A stretch of 64,000 bases of DNA, from assembly GCA_030522415.1 (NCBI GenBank), contig CM060113.1, forward strand, positions 17,817,651 through 17,881,650, read 5' to 3'. The notes beneath the pieces were generated by a model. The model was not told where the DNA came from. It did no database searches and saw nothing but the letters and a program-made list of their open reading frames with translations. A program made the position numbers and the translations under genes. The stretch is from Channallabes apus (Eukaryota > Chordata > Actinopteri > Siluriformes > Clariidae). Shown in pieces: positions 61,100 through 64,000 of this stretch; within the stretch, counting starts at the first letter, position 1; every line of letters begins with the position of its first letter.

Positions 61100-64000
61100 A
61101 TGAAACAGATTGCATTTCGAGGGAGATGAAAAGAACTATGAACTTTGGGAAACCAAATTTTTAGGTCAAATGCATTTACTAGGACTGAAAGACACAGCAT
61201 ACAGTAATCAGAGCCCCCTGCGCATGGTGAAGATGCTGTCAACAAATATGAGGAGAGTAATGCTGAACTTATACATTACCTAGATGACAAAAGTTTGTCT
61301 CTTGTTATGATAAATGCTGCGGACGACGGTAGGAAAGCTTTACAGATTTTGAGAGCCTACTACTGTATGCAGGTAAAGGAAAACAGTGAATAATTAGTCT
61401 GTACATGGAGTTAACCTCCCTTCAAAAAATGGCAAATGAAAATGTAACTGATTATATTATTCGAGCAAAAAACGCAATTATGGCATTAAGAAAAGCCTGA
61501 AGAGACGCTTAGTGATGGACTTTTAATTGCGATGATTTTGAAAGATTTGTGGGACTCATTTAAACCATTTGCTGTACATATTACACAAAGTGATGTGGAC
61601 ATAACATTCAAAACCAAGTTGAGAAATTTTTAAAGCATGGAAAACTTCCACAACAGCACCAATGAAGATAACGTGATATTGCATGTTCACATGATCACGC
61701 ATGTTCGGACATTACGTGCTGCAACTGTGGTCAAAAAGGGCATAAAGCACGGGGTGCCCAGTCCAAAATCGCAAAAGGCAGTGGTGCAGTTACTGCAAAA
61801 GAGATATGCAAAGAGCATATGCAAAAAGAGAGACAATGTTAAGCAAGCCACTGATATAGGAGGCAATGATGAACACACCTTTGTCTTTAAAGCAAGAGAT
61901 TACAAATCCTACAACGTACAGCAGAAAGGACTGATGGTCGATACAGGTGCGACCTCTTATATTATTACAGATATTGAAAAACGGTTCAACAACGAATTCC
62001 ACGCAGAAAAACACAATATTGAGCTGGCAGGCGGGACCAGATTGAGTGGAGTAGAGCAGAGAAGAGGTGACGCGGAGGTGTATTTGATTGACAGTGCGGG
62101 ACATCAGGTGAGGACGACGCTGAGGAATGCGTTATATATCTCATCGTATCCGCAGAACATTTTTTCTGTTAAAGCAGCAACAACAAATGGAGCTTCAATC
62201 AACTTTCAACAAGGACAAGACAAACTCATCCATAGCGACGGTAGTAAATTCTGCATTCAAGAGTACAGTACAATAGACTGTATTATCTGATGCTTTAAAC
62301 AAAGACAGCGATAGTTGTAATGTATATTATGATATTCAAACCTGGCATTAAATTCCTGGTCCTGCAATTATGATGTTTCCAAATTGCAAAATGTAGTTGA
62401 GGGAATGAAAATCAAGGGAAAGATTGACAAATCTAACCTAAACTGTGAAATTTGCACACAGGTTAAATTTGCTCAGAGTAGAAACAGAGAACCTGATACA
62501 TGAGCCAAAGCTGGGCTTGAACTAGTACACACAGATCTAGCTGGTCCGATTGATCCAGAAGCTAAAGACGGTTTCAAGGATAAAGTACTTTAGCTTTTAC
62601 TGAAAACTACTCAGGTGCAGTGTTTGTGCATTTTTTAAAGGCTAAGAGTGACACTGCAAAGGCCACTGAAAAATTCATTGATGATACAGCCCCTTATGGG
62701 AGCATAAGATGTGTAAGGTCAGATAATGGTACAGAATTCATGGCTAAAGATTTTCAGTCACTAATAAGCGAGAACAACATTAGGCACGAGACCTCAGTAC
62801 CATATTCACCCCACCAAAATGGGACTGCTGAGAGAAATTGGAGAAGCTTGTTTGAGATGGCAGGATGCATGCTTTTAGAGAGCAGTTTGCCCAAGATGTT
62901 GTGGACCTATGCTGTAATAACTGCTGCGGTAATTCGCAACAGGTGCTACAATAGTCAAATACACCTAACGCCATACTATGCACTGACAGGGAAGAAGCCT
63001 GATCTTTCAAAAATTAATGTCTTGTGTGCTATGCATACAAACATGACAAAAAGAAATTGAATGCATATTGCAAAAAAGGTAATTTTGCAGGGTATGGTAA
63101 ATATAGCCCTGCCTACCTGGTTTATTATCCAGACATAGGAAAAGTTCTCAAGCACAGGCTTGTAAAATTGATCACAAAGTATTTAACTGAACGTCAGACA
63201 CAAACTGACATTTCAGTTTCAGATGATGATTCTTATGGGCATAGATATATGTCCTCCCAGTTGAAACAAAACGTAGCTGATCATACTTCAGAAATGACTC
63301 ACAGACCTCAACCTGAGATTGAGAATGAGAGTAGTACTCAGACTGAGAGAGAGGATTAAAGTACACGTTATCCTAAAAGAAATAATAGAGCTCCCCAGTA
63401 TTCGACAGATTATGTACTGTATCTAATGTTGATTGTGATGACCAGATTCTAACTAATGTTGACTACTGTTACAGAGTGTATGCTGTACCACAAACAGGGA
63501 AGCTATCAGTTCAAGAGAGTCATAGAGGCTAAGGCCATGGAAGAGGAAATTAACTCTAAGAAAATTAAGTAATTTAAGAAAATTAAGAAAATTTACCCTA
63601 ACTACTTTACCAGAAGGCAAAAATGCAGTAACGCTATAGTCAAGTGTTGGGTATAGATTACAAAAAGACTTTCTTCCCGACAGCTACTGTAATATAACTT
63701 CAATACGAGCCTTGATGCAAATTGCAGCACAACATGATATTGACCTCCACCAAATGGATGTAAAATCGGCTTATCTACATGCTCCAATTGATTGTGAGGT
63801 TCACATGGAGCAGCCGGAAGGATTTGAAGTGAAGTCAGACAGGGTGATAAACTAGTCTGTAAACTGAACAAATCACTGTATGGTTTAAAACAGTCAGGCA
63901 GGAACAAAATGTTGCATGATTACCTCAGTGAGAATGATTTTGTTCAGAATTCAGCTGATCACTGTGTGTACAGTAAACAAACTGAAAAAGAGAGAGTGAC
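61100..64000 (+). pseudogene. Copia gag-pol relic
   Basis: Gag: LHFEGDEKNYELWETKFLGQ near 61110-61170. A zinc knuckle near 61712 reads CCNCGQKGHKARGA, with Ala in place of the last Cys. Protease: GLMVDTGATSYI at about 61930, with the Asp-Thr-Gly active site. Integrase: HTDLAGPI (first Asp, about 62530), VRSDNGTEFMAKDF (second Asp, about 62715) and SPHQNGTAERNWRSL (Glu, about 62830). RT: QMDVKSAYLHAPIDCEVHME (about 63750) and KLNKSLYGLKQSGR. Stops at 62289, near 62500, 62592 and 63058, and frameshifts between blocks, make it inactive. The YVDD box is beyond the window. Confidence 0.88.

Larger units (their letters stand above)
60874..64000 (+). mobile_element. Ty1/copia retrotransposon, 5' part (runs off the window)
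   Basis: Gene order gag, protease, integrase, reverse transcriptase is the copia order (integrase before RT), opposite to gypsy. The copy has many stops and frameshifts. It continues past 64000. Confidence 0.88.

Overview
The window looks like nuclear genomic DNA of a teleost fish. It has two split vertebrate genes with GT-AG introns, a very high density of fish-type transposable elements (many Tc1/mariner families, PIF/Harbinger, hAT, L2/CR1-clade LINEs, tRNA-derived SINEs, Ty3/gypsy and Ty1/copia), and AT-rich microsatellite-laden spacers. The repeat mix recalls otophysan fishes such as catfish or zebrafish relatives; that is an inference, and the species cannot be fixed from the text.

Left part (1-10.5 kb): the last three coding exons of FAM199X lie on the + strand (1231-2933), followed by its 3' UTR and a spacer of Tc1-like fossils and a complete SINE insertion.

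Middle (10.5-37.8 kb): a complete 15-exon HDAC3 gene lies on the - strand. The exons join in phase to 429 codons (428 aa plus stop, the length of human HDAC3), and all catalytic residues are at their expected positions. Introns 3, 7, 8, 10, 11, 12 and 14 are swollen by transposons, some nested in others. Intron 14 uses a GC donor. HDAC3 and FAM199X are tail to tail.

Right part (38.1-64 kb): this is a transposon graveyard with no host gene that I can see. Two PIF/Harbinger elements, each with HARBI1-like and MYB-like genes, lie in inverted orientation (38121-41372 and 41762-49894). The right copy carries a truncated L2 LINE, a 1.4-kb TIR element with another palindromic element inside it, and a small LTR retrotransposon with a repetitive proline-rich ORF. 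Further right come an L1-type LINE, a hAT/LTR/gag mosaic, a LINE 3' end abutting a Ty3/gypsy tail with its 3' LTR, and from 60874 the 5' LTR, half-tRNA primer site, gag and pol of a Ty1/copia element that runs off the window.

The two host genes are unrelated in known function (HDAC3 is a co-repressor deacetylase; FAM199X is uncharacterised). The rest is best read as layered insertions, whose order can partly be deduced from target-site duplications and interrupted elements.
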